DNA of 64,000 nt from assembly GCF_001654865.1 (NCBI RefSeq), contig NZ_LXEO01000017.1, positions 62,001-126,000 of the forward strand. The letters run 5' to 3'. Each line of letters begins with the position of its first letter. Within the stretch, counting starts at the first letter, position 1. The notes beneath the pieces are model-generated. The model saw only the letters and a list, made by a program, of their open reading frames with translations, was not told the DNA's origin and searched no databases. This DNA is from Buttiauxella noackiae ATCC 51607 (GTDB lineage: Bacteria > Pseudomonadota > Gammaproteobacteria > Enterobacterales > Enterobacteriaceae). This document shows, one piece after another, positions 55,144 to 64,000 of this stretch. The translations under genes and the position numbers were made by a program.

Positions 55144-56829
55144 TCAGGCGTTATTGTTGCCTTTACTGACCGATTCGTCACGTAGTTCTCGTCGTAATAT
55201 TTTGCCAACGTTCGATTTTGGCAGCTCTTCGCGGAACTCCACCAGCTTAGGCACTTTGTAGCCAGTAAGATGACGACGACAAAAAACAATCAGTGCTTCT
55301 TCGGTGAGTGATGCATCCTTTTTCACCACGAAGATTTTTACCGCTTCACCAGATGCTCCATTAGGAACACCAACGGCTGCCACTTCAAGCACACCACTAT
55401 GTTGCATAACGACGTCTTCAATTTCGTTCGGATAGACGTTAAAGCCCGAGACCAGGATCATATCTTTTTTGCGATCGACGATGCGCATAAAACCCTCGTC
55501 GTCCATCACCGCAATATCACCGGTACGCAACCAACCATCTTGCAGAATTTCATCCGTTGCATCCGGACGCTGCCAGTACCCCAGCATCACCTGTGGGCCT
55601 TTGACGCATAGCTCCCCAGGTTCGCCTGGCGGGACTTCTTCACCTTCATCGTCGATCAGTTTTACTTCAGTGGAAGGTACAGGTAAACCGATACTGCCAC
55701 TGTGGTAATCCATATCGTGGGGATTTGCGCTCACTAATGGGGCACACTCGGTCAGGCCGTAACCTTCAAGCAGGAAGCGTCCTGTTAGTTTCTCCCAACG
55801 CTCGGCTACCACTTGCTGCACAGGCATACCGCCGCCAGCAGAAAGGTGCAGGCTCGAAAAATCGAGCTGCTGGAATTCTTTGTTATTGAGCAACGCATTA
55901 AACAGCGTATTTACGCCAGTCATGGCGGTGAATGGATATTTAGCCAACTCTTTGACCAGTCCCGGGATGTCACGCGGGTTGGTAATCAGTAAATTCTGGC
56001 CGCCAAGTTCAATAAATAGCAGGCAGTTCATAGTCAAAGCGAAGATGTGATAGAGCGGCAATGCGGTAACCACCAGCTCTTTGCGTTCAAACAGTAACGG
56101 GCTGTAGGCCGCTCTAACTTGTTCAAGATTCGCCAACATATTGCGGTGAGTCAGCATCGCCCCTTTGGCAACACCCGTCGTTCCGCCGGTATATTGCAGG
56201 AATGCGAGGTCATCGTTGATTATTTCAGGTTTGATGTACTGAAGACGGTATCCGTGTTGCAAAGCGCTACGGAATGAAATGGCATCAGGAAGATGGTATT
56301 TCGGCACCAGACGTTTGACGTACTTAACAACAAAGTTAACCAACGTACCTTTTGCCGCAGAGAGCTGATCGCCCATACGCGTCAAAATAACGTGTTTTAC
56401 CTGGGTTTTATCTACCACTTTTTCCAGGGTGTGAGCAAAATTCGAAACGATCACAATCGCACTGGCACCGCTGTCATTAAGCTGATGCTCAAGCTCTCGC
56501 GGCGTGTACAGCGGGTTAACATTCACCACCACCATACCTGCACGCAAAATACCAAATAGCGCGACCGGATACTGCAACAGGTTCGGCATCATTAACGCAA
56601 CACGGTCACCCTTTTGCAGGCCCAGACCCTGTTGTAAATACGCAGCAAACGCACGGCTCCGCTCTTCCAGTTTACGGAACGTCATCACTTCGCCCATGTT
56701 CATGAATGCAGGCTGGTCGGCATAACGTGCCGTTGCTTGCTCAAACATATCAACCAGGGACTGATAACGGTCAGGATTTATCTCAGCCGCAACATCGGCT
56801 GGGTAGCGGTTAAGCCAAACCTTCTTCAA
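55144..56829 (-). CDS. fadD: Long-chain acyl-CoA synthetase FadD
   Basis: FadD activates fatty acids to acyl-CoA at the inner face of the membrane during uptake. The 561-residue protein shows [18 protein letters not shown] (ATP motif), [12 protein letters not shown], and the fatty acyl signature around [26 protein letters not shown]. As in E. coli, the likely start is TTG (56829; [12 protein letters not shown]) with AGAGGTGG upstream. The ATG frame from 56895 lies over the promoter. A FadR operator is at 56902-56918. Confidence 0.95.
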   Translation of the reverse strand: MKKVWLNRYPADVAAEINPDRYQSLVDMFEQATARYADQPAFMNMGEVMTFRKLEERSRAFAAYLQQGLGLQKGDRVALMMPNLLQYPVALFGILRAGMVVVNVNPLYTPRELEHQLNDSGASAIVIVSNFAHTLEKVVDKTQVKHVILTRMGDQLSAAKGTLVNFVVKYVKRLVPKYHLPDAISFRSALQHGYRLQYIKPEIINDDLAFLQYTGGTTGVAKGAMLTHRNMLANLEQVRAAYSPLLFERKELVVTALPLYHIFALTMNCLLFIELGGQNLLITNPRDIPGLVKELAKYPFTAMTGVNTLFNALLNNKEFQQLDFSSLHLSAGGGMPVQQVVAERWEKLTGRFLLEGYGLTECAPLVSANPHDMDYHSGSIGLPVPSTEVKLIDDEGEEVPPGEPGELCVKGPQVMLGYWQRPDATDEILQDGWLRTGDIAVMDDEGFMRIVDRKKDMILVSGFNVYPNEIEDVVMQHSGVLEVAAVGVPNGASGEAVKIFVVKKDASLTEEALIVFCRRHLTGYKVPKLVEFREELPKSNVGKILRRELRDESVSKGNNNA

Positions 56830-56901
56830 GGATCCACCTCTGAATTTAATATTCGTCGTCATCACAACCCCAATATATAAACACGCCGTTAACATAATAT
56901 T

Positions 56902-56918
56902 AACTCAGCGTACCAGTT
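56902..56918. promoter_or_regulatory. FadR operator upstream of fadD
   Basis: Read on the minus strand, AACTGGTACGCTGAGTT matches the 17-bp FadR site of E. coli fadD (AGCTGGTATGATGAGTT as I recall it) at nearly all positions. It lies about 75 bp before the TTG start. Confidence 0.82.
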
Positions 56919-57032
56919 TATTAATTAGACTGATTTAAGGTTGCGAAGCGCATCACTAATTATTTTTATTCCATGATAAAACGAAGAGACAGCGTACATG
57001 CCGCTGCCTCTTCGTTTCAGTAAAGCATTTTG

Positions 57033-57635
57033 TTACTCAGTTACGATTGTCTGCACCTGTGCCGGGCCTGGATTATACCATCCACCGCCCCACATACCGC
57101 CATAACCATACCGACCACGATAAGGATACGGCCCGCCCCAGAACCACGGGTCTATCGGTTGTGGTGGCATTACCACTTGTTGAGTGACGCGCCAGCGTTT
57201 ATAGCCATTCACCTGCATTACCATAAACTTGTACGCACTCTCACCCACTTTACCTTCAACTACACCGGTAATTGGGCCAACCACGGTAATCAGTTGACCG
57301 CGGAAATCTACAGGGTCGAGGAAACCGTTCACATCCGCGTAGATACGTCCTTTAGAAGGCTCCCCTAACACTGGACGCGCACCTTCATCGAGATTAACGG
57401 TGGCAATTTCCAGCCGTGTTCTGCCCTGCTTATTATCAATATTCACCACACGCCCGCCGAAGCGTGCTTCTTGCCCGATATAGAGCTGTGGTGCATTCAT
57501 CACCCGGACTAAATCTTGTTGAGGCATGGCACTGGTACCTTTTATGGCATCAGGTATGCTGACGCAACCGCTAAGCACAATGACTGCCGCGATGGCTAAA
57601 ACCCGGGTAACAATCCTGACATTTAAACCAGCCAT
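57033..57635 (-). CDS. yeaY: Slp-family outer membrane lipoprotein YeaY
   Basis: A 200-residue lipoprotein with lipobox VLSGC. The Slp domain ([20 protein letters not shown]...[13 protein letters not shown]...[29 protein letters not shown]) is complete, and the C-terminal tail is Gly/Tyr/Trp-rich ([15 protein letters not shown]). Slp is linked to starvation in E. coli; YeaY is sigma-E dependent there. AAGGAGAAAGG precedes the ATG. Confidence 0.93.
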   Translation of the reverse strand: MAGLNVRIVTRVLAIAAVIVLSGCVSIPDAIKGTSAMPQQDLVRVMNAPQLYIGQEARFGGRVVNIDNKQGRTRLEIATVNLDEGARPVLGEPSKGRIYADVNGFLDPVDFRGQLITVVGPITGVVEGKVGESAYKFMVMQVNGYKRWRVTQQVVMPPQPIDPWFWGGPYPYRGRYGYGGMWGGGWYNPGPAQVQTIVTE

Positions 57636-57680
57636 ATCCTTTCTCCTTAACGCAATTTCGCTTTACGAAAACGTCGGGAA

Positions 57681-58376
57681 CTACTCTCTGCCAGGCAGTT
57701 TCTTCCAGGTCACTTCATTACGCAGATAAACCGGTTCGGCATTTTCAACCGCAACTGTCTTTCCGGCATTTAATGCCTGAATCGCCAAAGGCAACATATC
57801 TTCCGCCGCAGGCAAGGTAACTTCTCCATCACGGATAACCAGCTCGCTGCCCTGCGCCATATCCGGCCAGGCCTGCCAACCAGTTCCCACAGTAGCCCAC
57901 TCACCCTGTAGTTGTTTCAACCGTTGAGCAACCGCTTCTGGTTTTAACACCGCTTCAGTTTCTTCACCGTGCCAGACACCATTTTCATCACGCTGATATT
58001 CAGCCCAATAAACCTCTCCCATACGTGCGTCAATTGCGGCCAGCACACGGGTAGCGCCCGTCACACGCCATGCACCTTGCGCCATGGTGGCAAGTGTAGA
58101 TATGCCAATCATCGGCAATTCAGCCCCAAGCGCCAACCCTTGCGCAATACCAATGCCTATGCGCACGCCGGTAAAACTACCAGGACCACGGCCATAAGCA
58201 AGGGCGTTCAATGCGGTCAGACCAACGCCCCCTTCATTGAGAATATCGCGGACAAGCGGCAATATGCGTTGGGTATGTTCACGTGGGCAGAGTTCGAAAC
58301 GGGCACAGGAAGTCCCCTCGTTATACAGGGCAACCGAACAAGCTTCTGTCGCGGTGTCGATGGCTAAAATTCGCAT
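57681..58376 (-). CDS. tsaB: tRNA threonylcarbamoyladenosine factor TsaB
   Basis: TsaB partners with TsaD and TsaE for the t6A37 modification of tRNA. The 231-residue protein has the ASKHA-like N-terminal domain ([17 protein letters not shown]) and [22 protein letters not shown]. The ATG at 58376 has AGAGG upstream; the frame opens at 58412. It sits directly downstream of yoaA and upstream of yeaY, as in E. coli. Confidence 0.95.
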   Translation of the reverse strand: MRILAIDTATEACSVALYNEGTSCARFELCPREHTQRILPLVRDILNEGGVGLTALNALAYGRGPGSFTGVRIGIGIAQGLALGAELPMIGISTLATMAQGAWRVTGATRVLAAIDARMGEVYWAEYQRDENGVWHGEETEAVLKPEAVAQRLKQLQGEWATVGTGWQAWPDMAQGSELVIRDGEVTLPAAEDMLPLAIQALNAGKTVAVENAEPVYLRNEVTWKKLPGRE

Positions 58377-58447
58377 GATTTGCCAACCTCTGGCGGTAAA
58401 AAGTAGGGTCAAAAATCGGCGCGCATCATACCATAGCCTGGCACAAA

Positions 58448-60358
58448 TTACTGCGCCGGGCGGAAGTTAAGGAACTCAACTGCCCGATTTATATCCCGCG
58501 TACGCGGGGTTGGTGGCAGGCTATTGAGGAACACAGCACCGTAAGGGCGCATCACCAGGCGGTTATCGCAAATTACCAGCACGCCACGATCGTCAACGTC
58601 ACGAATTAAGCGGCCTACCCCCTGTTTTAAGGTGATCACCGCATCGGGGAGTTGCACATCTTCGAAAGGATCGCCCCCACGTAGACGGCAATCTTCCATA
58701 CGGGCTTTGAGCAACGGATCGTCCGGGGAGGTAAACGGCAGTTTGTCGATAATCACCAGGGAGAGCGTATCACCGCGCACATCAACACCTTCCCAGAAGC
58801 TGCTGGTGGCAACCAGCAAGGCGTTGCCCGCATCAACAAACTGCTGCAATAACTGGCCTTTACTGGTTTCACCTTGTAGTAAAACAGGCAGCGTCATGGT
58901 GGCGCGAAATTGTTCTGCTAAATCCCGCATCATCGAGTGAGATGTGCACAGCATGAAGCAACGACCGTTGTTGGCTTCAATTAGCGGTTTGAGCATTTTG
59001 GCAAGGTGCCTGCCTGCAGCCGGTTGGTTCGGGGTGGGTAGCCCACGCGGAACACACAATAATGCCTGACTGGCATAATCAAACGGACTGGCTAGTAACA
59101 GCGTATCTGCGTTGGCGATTCCCAGACGTTCAGTAAAGTGGCTAAGCTGATCATTTACTGAAAGCGTTGCCGAGGTGAAGATCCAGGTTCCTGCTTTTTG
59201 GCTGATCACTTCCTGGAATTTATCGGCAACCGACAACGGCGTCAGAGCAAGCGTAAAGTTGCGCGCGTTGCATTCATACCAGTAGCTATAGCCCGGTGTA
59301 TCAACCTCTTTCAATCGTTTGATACGCCCGCGTAAAATCACTGCCCGCTCAAATGCCGCATCCAGCAATGCCGAACGACCTAGTGAAAGTTTCGCCACGT
59401 CGTAGCAAAGCTCCAGTGCATCATCGAGTAGCAGCAACGCACGTTGAATCGACGGTTCAGCCAGCAATTCACGCAGGTTACCGCGATAGCCGGGATCGCC
59501 CATTTGCAGGCGAAAATCTTGTGTGCTCTGCGCCAGGCGGTCAGCACTTTTTTGCAGCTGCTGCGCGTCTCGCACTTCTGTGCGGTAGGCAATAGAGATG
59601 TCTTTGGCAATATCGAGCAACTGCCGACTTGAAACAGACTGGCCGAAATATTGGCTGGCGATATCCGGAATTTGGTGCGCTTCATCGAAAATCATCACTT
59701 CGGCCTCGGGAATGAGTTCACCGAAACCGCCCTCTTTCACCACCATATCGGCCAGAAAGAGATGGTGATTCACTACCACCACATCCGAATCCATGGCTTT
59801 TTTACGCGCTTTAACCACGAAACAATCTTTGTAGAGCGGGCAATCTTGCCCAAGACAGTTATCGTTCGTACTGGTGACCATCGGCCAAACGGCTGAGTCT
59901 TCAGCAACACTTGCGCAGGTGCTGATATCTCCGTCAACGGTTTCAATCGCCCAGCCACGCAGTTTAACGATATCGCTTAACGTCTGAACCTGAAGATCAC
60001 CACCCGCCAGCGCCTGTTGCTCTAAACGCTCCAGGCACAAATAGTTAGATCGCCCTTTTAGCAGCGCCAGTCGCCCCTTAAAATCGAGCGCGCGAGCAAC
60101 TGTTGGTAGATCGCGAGAAAAGAGCTGATCCTGAAGTGCTTTTGATCCGGTTGAGATAATGACTTTTTTGCCTGAACGCAGAGCTGGGGCCAGGTAAGCG
60201 TAGGTTTTACCGGTGCCTGTACCTGCTTCAACCACCAGCTCTCGTCCGGAAGTAATAGCGTTGGTGACGGCTTGCGCCATCTGCCGTTGCGGTTCACGCG
60301 GTTTAAAACCTTTTATCGCCGTGGCGAGTTGACCATCTGCTGCAAAATCGTCTATCAC
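58448..60358 (-). CDS. yoaA: ATP-dependent Fe-S helicase YoaA
   Basis: A 636-residue XPD/DinG-type helicase, same length as E. coli YoaA, which aids tolerance to replication blocks with HolC. Walker [14 protein letters not shown], the Fe-S cysteines in CASVAEDS...[20 protein letters not shown] and the C-terminal GVGRLIRD motif are all present. The start is GTG at 60358 and the gene is divergent from yoaB. Confidence 0.95.
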   Translation of the reverse strand: MIDDFAADGQLATAIKGFKPREPQRQMAQAVTNAITSGRELVVEAGTGTGKTYAYLAPALRSGKKVIISTGSKALQDQLFSRDLPTVARALDFKGRLALLKGRSNYLCLERLEQQALAGGDLQVQTLSDIVKLRGWAIETVDGDISTCASVAEDSAVWPMVTSTNDNCLGQDCPLYKDCFVVKARKKAMDSDVVVVNHHLFLADMVVKEGGFGELIPEAEVMIFDEAHQIPDIASQYFGQSVSSRQLLDIAKDISIAYRTEVRDAQQLQKSADRLAQSTQDFRLQMGDPGYRGNLRELLAEPSIQRALLLLDDALELCYDVAKLSLGRSALLDAAFERAVILRGRIKRLKEVDTPGYSYWYECNARNFTLALTPLSVADKFQEVISQKAGTWIFTSATLSVNDQLSHFTERLGIANADTLLLASPFDYASQALLCVPRGLPTPNQPAAGRHLAKMLKPLIEANNGRCFMLCTSHSMMRDLAEQFRATMTLPVLLQGETSKGQLLQQFVDAGNALLVATSSFWEGVDVRGDTLSLVIIDKLPFTSPDDPLLKARMEDCRLRGGDPFEDVQLPDAVITLKQGVGRLIRDVDDRGVLVICDNRLVMRPYGAVFLNSLPPTPRTRDINRAVEFLNFRPAQ

Positions 60359-60485
60359 AATACCCCCTGGGTTATGAGCGCGATTATGTCAGCCCAGGCG
60401 GTGTTAATCCAGCAAGCCTGTGGAAGCCACTTGCGGATTGTGGCAGGCTGTAGCGCAATATCAGTGAGCTGAAAAGGAAACAGTG

Positions 60486-60830
60486 ATGAGTATTGTGCGT
60501 ATAAAACCGGAAGCACGTTGGTCTGATGCGGTGATTCATAACAACACCCTGTACTACACCGGTGTGCCGGGAAATCTGGATGCGGATGCTTACGAACAAA
60601 CCGCAAACACCCTTGCGCAGATCGACGCAGTACTGCTCGAACAAGGCAGCGATAAGAGTAAGATCCTGGACGCCACGATCTTCCTGCCAGAAAGTACTGA
60701 CTTTGCCGCGATGAATAAGGCCTGGGATGAGTGGGTTGTCGCGGGCCATGCGCCGGTACGTTGTACCGTGCAGGCAAAATTAATGAACCCGCGCTACAAA
60801 GTAGAAATTAAGATTATTGCGGCGGTGTAA
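60486..60830 (+). CDS. yoaB: RidA-family protein YoaB
   Basis: A 114-residue Rid-type protein; the family deaminates reactive enamine/imine intermediates, with conserved Arg in VRCTVQAKL and Tyr/Asn in YYTGVPGN. GTG at 60483 is directly before the ATG at 60486, which has AAAGGAAA upstream and matches E. coli length. Confidence 0.93.
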   Translation: MSIVRIKPEARWSDAVIHNNTLYYTGVPGNLDADAYEQTANTLAQIDAVLLEQGSDKSKILDATIFLPESTDFAAMNKAWDEWVVAGHAPVRCTVQAKLMNPRYKVEIKIIAAV

Positions 60831-60854
60831 GCCATGCGCGGGTTACGGCCCGCG

Positions 60855-61121
60855 TTATTTGTCGTCGTCGTTTTCTTCGTAATGGTCAACGTATCTTTCT
60901 TCGTCATCATCGTTAGCGGTGTCTTCATCGCTTTCCGCATCGCCGACATCATCATCCTCAAAACGGACTGCGACCATTTCACCGGTATGATTGGCACGAA
61001 TTTCTGCTGCGACCATAGTGATGGCTTCACCACTGCTCATGCCGTTCGCCATCAGCTCCTGAATTCGCTCAACGGCTTTTTGCTGCTGCTCGTGGGATAA
61101 TGCTGGTAAACCTGAAAACAT
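60855..61121 (-). CDS. yoaH: YoaH family protein with extended acidic tail
   Basis: An 88-residue protein. The first 57 residues match YoaH ([31 protein letters not shown]). E. coli YoaH ends at about 59 residues, while here a further roughly 30 residues are almost all Asp/Glu/Asn with few other residues (for example [20 protein letters not shown]). The frame is not disturbed and there is no sign of error. The function is unknown. Divergent from pabB. Confidence 0.88.
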   Translation of the reverse strand: MFSGLPALSHEQQQKAVERIQELMANGMSSGEAITMVAAEIRANHTGEMVAVRFEDDDVGDAESDEDTANDDDEERYVDHYEENDDDK

Positions 61122-61229
61122 TTTCGACTCCTGTTACATTGCCTGGGTTAATTATTTCACGCTGCTTTCATTGATTCCAGAGGGTTTCCAGGTAAGCAGG
61201 ATGATCTGTCTCTTTTTTAGTTGTGGTTT

Positions 61230-62591
61230 ATGACGTTGCAAACTCTAACTTTTCGCACTTTGCCATGGCATCCGAATGCCGTTCAACACACTTTCAAAGC
61301 GATTGCACAGCAACCCTGGGCCATGCTGCTGCATTCTGGCTTTGCTGAGCATCCCCATAATCGCTTTGATATTCTGGTGGCCGAGCCGCGTGCAACGTTA
61401 GTCACCCGTGGCGCTCAAACGACAATCTGCGTGGAAGGAGTCAGCTCGACTTATCATAGCGACCCACTACAACTGTTGCAGCAAACGCTGGACAGTTTTG
61501 GCTACCGGCCAGCAACTCACCCTGAATTACCTTTCTTAGGCGGTGCGTTGGGGTTATTTGGTTATGATCTGGGTCGTCATTTCGAAAAAGTACCAGAAAT
61601 TGCCCAGGCCGATCTCAACACTCCGGACATGGCAATTGGCATTTATGACTGGGCTTTGATTGCCGACCATAAACTTAAAAAGCTCACGCTTATTTGCTGG
61701 GGTGAATGTTCTGCACGACTTAACTGGCTGGAAGCGCAAATAGCTCCGGTTGTAGAGCCGTTTCGCCTGACGAGCGCGTGGCGCTCCAGTATGACCCGCG
61801 AGCAGTATGGACTTAAATTCCGCCAGGTACAGGAATATCTCAAAAGCGGGGATTGTTACCAGGTCAATCTCGCGCAGCGCTTTAACGCCTGTTACGAAGG
61901 TGATGAATGGCAAGCATTCGAGCAACTTAACGCCGCTAATCGTGCTCCATTTAGCGCCTTTATTCGTCTACCGGAAAGCGTAATTCTTAGCCTGTCTCCT
62001 GAGCGTTTTATTTTGCTCGAAGGCAAGAATATCCAGACGCGCCCAATTAAAGGCACTTTGCCGCGCCTTGCCGATCCGATTGCTGATGCGCATCAAGCTG
62101 AAAAACTCGCCAATTCGCCAAAGGATCGTGCCGAAAACCTGATGATTGTCGACCTATTGCGTAATGACATTGGCCGGGTTGCCGTACCGGGCAGCGTAAA
62201 AGTACCAGAACTGTTTGTTGTCGAGCCCTTCCCGGCAGTTCATCACCTCGTCAGTACGATCACAGCACAATTGCCAAAATATCTTCAGGCAACAGATTTA
62301 CTGCGTGCGTGCTTCCCGGGAGGTTCTATTACCGGAGCACCAAAAGTACGAGCCATGGAAATCATCGAAGAACTGGAGCCGCAACGGCGCAATGCGTGGT
62401 GTGGCAGCATTGGTTATCTGAGCTTCTGCGGCAATATGGACACCAGTATTACCATCAGGACACTCACCGCCGAAGGCGGCAAACTGTACTGCTCTGCAGG
62501 TGGTGGCATAGTTGCCGATAGTGTTGAATCAGCGGAATATCAGGAAACATTTGATAAAGTTAATCGTATTCTGCCGCAATTAGAGAGTTGA
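61230..62591 (+). CDS. pabB: Aminodeoxychorismate synthase component I
   Basis: PabB with PabA makes 4-amino-4-deoxychorismate from chorismate and glutamine for folate. The 453-residue protein has the chorismate-binding domain with SGDCYQVNLAQRF, the lysine in IQTRPIKGTLPR (nucleophile), DRAENLMIVDLLRNDIGR and PGGSITGAPKVRAM. The ATG at 61230 is preceded by a weak ribosome binding site; an in-frame TTG is at 61221. Confidence 0.94.
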   Translation: MTLQTLTFRTLPWHPNAVQHTFKAIAQQPWAMLLHSGFAEHPHNRFDILVAEPRATLVTRGAQTTICVEGVSSTYHSDPLQLLQQTLDSFGYRPATHPELPFLGGALGLFGYDLGRHFEKVPEIAQADLNTPDMAIGIYDWALIADHKLKKLTLICWGECSARLNWLEAQIAPVVEPFRLTSAWRSSMTREQYGLKFRQVQEYLKSGDCYQVNLAQRFNACYEGDEWQAFEQLNAANRAPFSAFIRLPESVILSLSPERFILLEGKNIQTRPIKGTLPRLADPIADAHQAEKLANSPKDRAENLMIVDLLRNDIGRVAVPGSVKVPELFVVEPFPAVHHLVSTITAQLPKYLQATDLLRACFPGGSITGAPKVRAMEIIEELEPQRRNAWCGSIGYLSFCGNMDTSITIRTLTAEGGKLYCSAGGGIVADSVESAEYQETFDKVNRILPQLES

Positions 62592-62594
62592 TGA

Positions 62595-63173
62595 ATGTCT
62601 GGTTCCGCCTTGACCATGAACGATTTTTTATCGCGTTTTCAACTGCTGCAACCGCCCTCAACGCGGATGAGCGGTAATAAACGCCAGGCCGCCGTATTGA
62701 TTCCTGTCGTACGCCGCCCGCAACCAGGGCTGTTGCTGACACAACGTTCAGCTACGATGCGCAAACATGCCGGCCAGGTGGCCTTCCCCGGTGGAGCGGT
62801 TGATGACACCGATGAGTCGTTAATTGCGGCCGCGCTGCGCGAAGCCTGGGAAGAAGTCGCTATTTCTCCTGACAGCGTCGAAGTGATTGGTACTTTGCCG
62901 CCGGTTGATAGCGTTACAGGATTTCAGGTCACCCCTGTCGTAGGCATCATTCCGCCCAACCTGCCCTACCATGCCAGCGAGGATGAAGTCGCGGCAGTAT
63001 TTGAAATGCCATTGATGGAGGCCCTGACACTTGGCCGTTACCATCCGCTGGATATTCACCGTCGTGGCAACGCCCATAGAGTCTGGCTTTCATGGTATCA
63101 ACACTATTTTGTCTGGGGCATGACGGCCGGAATCATCCGTGAATTAGCCTTACAGATAAGCGTGGAACCCTGA
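62595..63173 (+). CDS. nudL: Nudix hydrolase NudL (CoA pyrophosphatase)
   Basis: A 192-residue Nudix protein like E. coli NudL. The Nudix box is in [25 protein letters not shown], preceded by FP and the UPF0035 motif LLTQRS...HAGQVAF typical for CoA-specific members. It starts 3 nt after pabB, so the two are co-translated. The enzyme probably cleaves CoA to phosphopantetheine and 3',5'-ADP. Confidence 0.93.
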   Translation: MSGSALTMNDFLSRFQLLQPPSTRMSGNKRQAAVLIPVVRRPQPGLLLTQRSATMRKHAGQVAFPGGAVDDTDESLIAAALREAWEEVAISPDSVEVIGTLPPVDSVTGFQVTPVVGIIPPNLPYHASEDEVAAVFEMPLMEALTLGRYHPLDIHRRGNAHRVWLSWYQHYFVWGMTAGIIRELALQISVEP

Positions 63174-63447
63174 TCACTCTTTAATCCTGTAAAAACGTCT
63201 ATATTTAGCAGAGTGTCTTGCTGCAGTTTTATTCCCTTGTATGTGTCATGGGTAATAATAAATGGTGAATGACCCTATGCTTATCCCCTACAACCGCATT
63301 CGCAGGCCGGATTAGTCAAGTTACCGTTAACCATTAGTTTAATTCATGTGAATAGTTTACAACAGTGAGCAATAAATTTTTAAACTAGCTGACTGCGATT
63401 TTGCAGCAGCAAATTTTATTTATCTGGTGCCTTGGAAGGAGTTTTGT

Positions 63448-64000
63448 GTGATTAGCATATTCGACATGTTCAAAGTCGGCATTGGGCCATCCAGTTCCCA
63501 TACCGTCGGTCCGATGAAGGCCGGTAAGTTGTTTGTCGATGATCTGGTCGAAAAAGGATTACTGGAAAGCACGACGCGTATTGCGGTCGATGTTTACGGC
63601 TCCCTGTCTCTGACAGGTAAAGGGCACCATACCGATATCGCTATTATCATGGGTCTTGCGGGTAACGAACCTGCCACCGTTGATATTGATTCAATCCCTG
63701 CGTTTATCCGTGATGTAGAAACCCGTGGCCGTTTGTGGCTGGCCCAGGGACGTCATGAGGTTGATTTCCCAAAAGATTCCGGTATGTGTTTCCGCAACGA
63801 CAACCTGTCGCTGCATGAAAATGGCATGACTATCCATGCGTTCAGTGGCGATCAAGAGATCTACACCAAAACGTACTATTCCATCGGCGGTGGTTTTATC
63901 GTTGATGAAGAAAATTTCGGTAAAGAAGCAGCCAACGAAATTGTTGTGCCTTACTCGTTCAATTCTGCCGAAGAGATGCTTAAGCACTGTAAAGAGACGG
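63448..64000 (+). CDS. sdaA: L-serine dehydratase 1 (N-terminal part, cut by window end)
   Basis: SdaA deaminates L-serine to pyruvate with a [4Fe-4S] cluster. The first 184 residues are seen, starting with GTG (63448, AAGGAG upstream): MISIFDMFKVGIGPSSSHTVGPMKAG, SLTGKGHHTD and the substrate-associated YYSIGGGF motif match SdaA/SdaB. The cluster cysteines lie outside the window. Order nudL-sdaA is as in E. coli. Confidence 0.93.
   Translation, partial: MISIFDMFKVGIGPSSSHTVGPMKAGKLFVDDLVEKGLLESTTRIAVDVYGSLSLTGKGHHTDIAIIMGLAGNEPATVDIDSIPAFIRDVETRGRLWLAQGRHEVDFPKDSGMCFRNDNLSLHENGMTIHAFSGDQEIYTKTYYSIGGGFIVDEENFGKEAANEIVVPYSFNSAEEMLKHCKET

Overview
The window is chromosomal DNA from an enterobacterium (Enterobacteriaceae) that is not Escherichia coli but is close to it. 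The right half carries a dense block of core genes in familiar order: treA ... ymgE, ycgR, emtA, ldcA, cvrA, dadX-dadA, ycgB, fadR, nhaB, dsbB, ycgN, ycgM, ycgL, minCDE, rnd, fadD, yeaY, tsaB, yoaA, yoaB, yoaH, pabB, nudL, sdaA. Protein lengths and motifs match the enterobacterial versions. minE directly followed by rnd-fadD is the Salmonella-like arrangement; in E. coli K-12 these blocks are far apart. Base composition and gene content would suit Buttiauxella, Kluyvera, Lelliottia or a relative, but I cannot fix the genus.

Region 1 (1-8100) is a GABA/amine catabolic island: a truncated aminobutyraldehyde-type dehydrogenase, a GntR regulator paired with a stand-alone cytosolic Cache-domain protein, an APC permease, gabD, gabT and a divergent MocR/GabR-type regulator. 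Together they could import an amine or GABA and convert it to succinate. Region 2 (8195-12281) has zinT with a Zur box, a DapA/YagE-type aldolase, and an APC permease coupled to an acetamidase/formamidase-like enzyme. Region 3 (12923-15504) is a DEDD exonuclease next to a cNMP-CBS-nucleotidyltransferase (DUF294) protein. Region 4 (15795-18725) is an envelope trio: SH3 lipoprotein, secreted four-cysteine protein, and a single-pass protein-kinase homologue that has lost nearly all catalytic residues.

Region 5 (18862-35807) holds periplasmic trehalase, a FhuA/FoxA-type siderophore receptor, a YdeP-type molybdopterin oxidoreductase followed by an unlisted 47-residue membrane protein, and a rearranged ebg-ygj cluster (ygjI, ebgC, ebgA and ebgR on the minus strand; ygjJ-ygjK divergent). 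Related AT-rich dyads in front of ebgA and ygjJ suggest one EbgR regulon. Region 6 (35983-64000) is the core block: motility brake, murein recycling, D-alanine catabolism, fatty acid control (fadR and its target fadD with a FadR operator), disulfide formation, division-site selection, tRNA modification, folate synthesis and serine deamination (sdaA cut by the window end).

Intergenic regions carry small REP-like palindromes and at least two copies of a roughly 97-bp palindromic element, one directly in front of ycgB. No rRNA, tRNA, CRISPR array, prophage or intact insertion sequence was seen. The best candidates for undescribed biology are the GntR/soluble-Cache pair, the envelope pseudokinase trio and the YdeP-linked small membrane protein.
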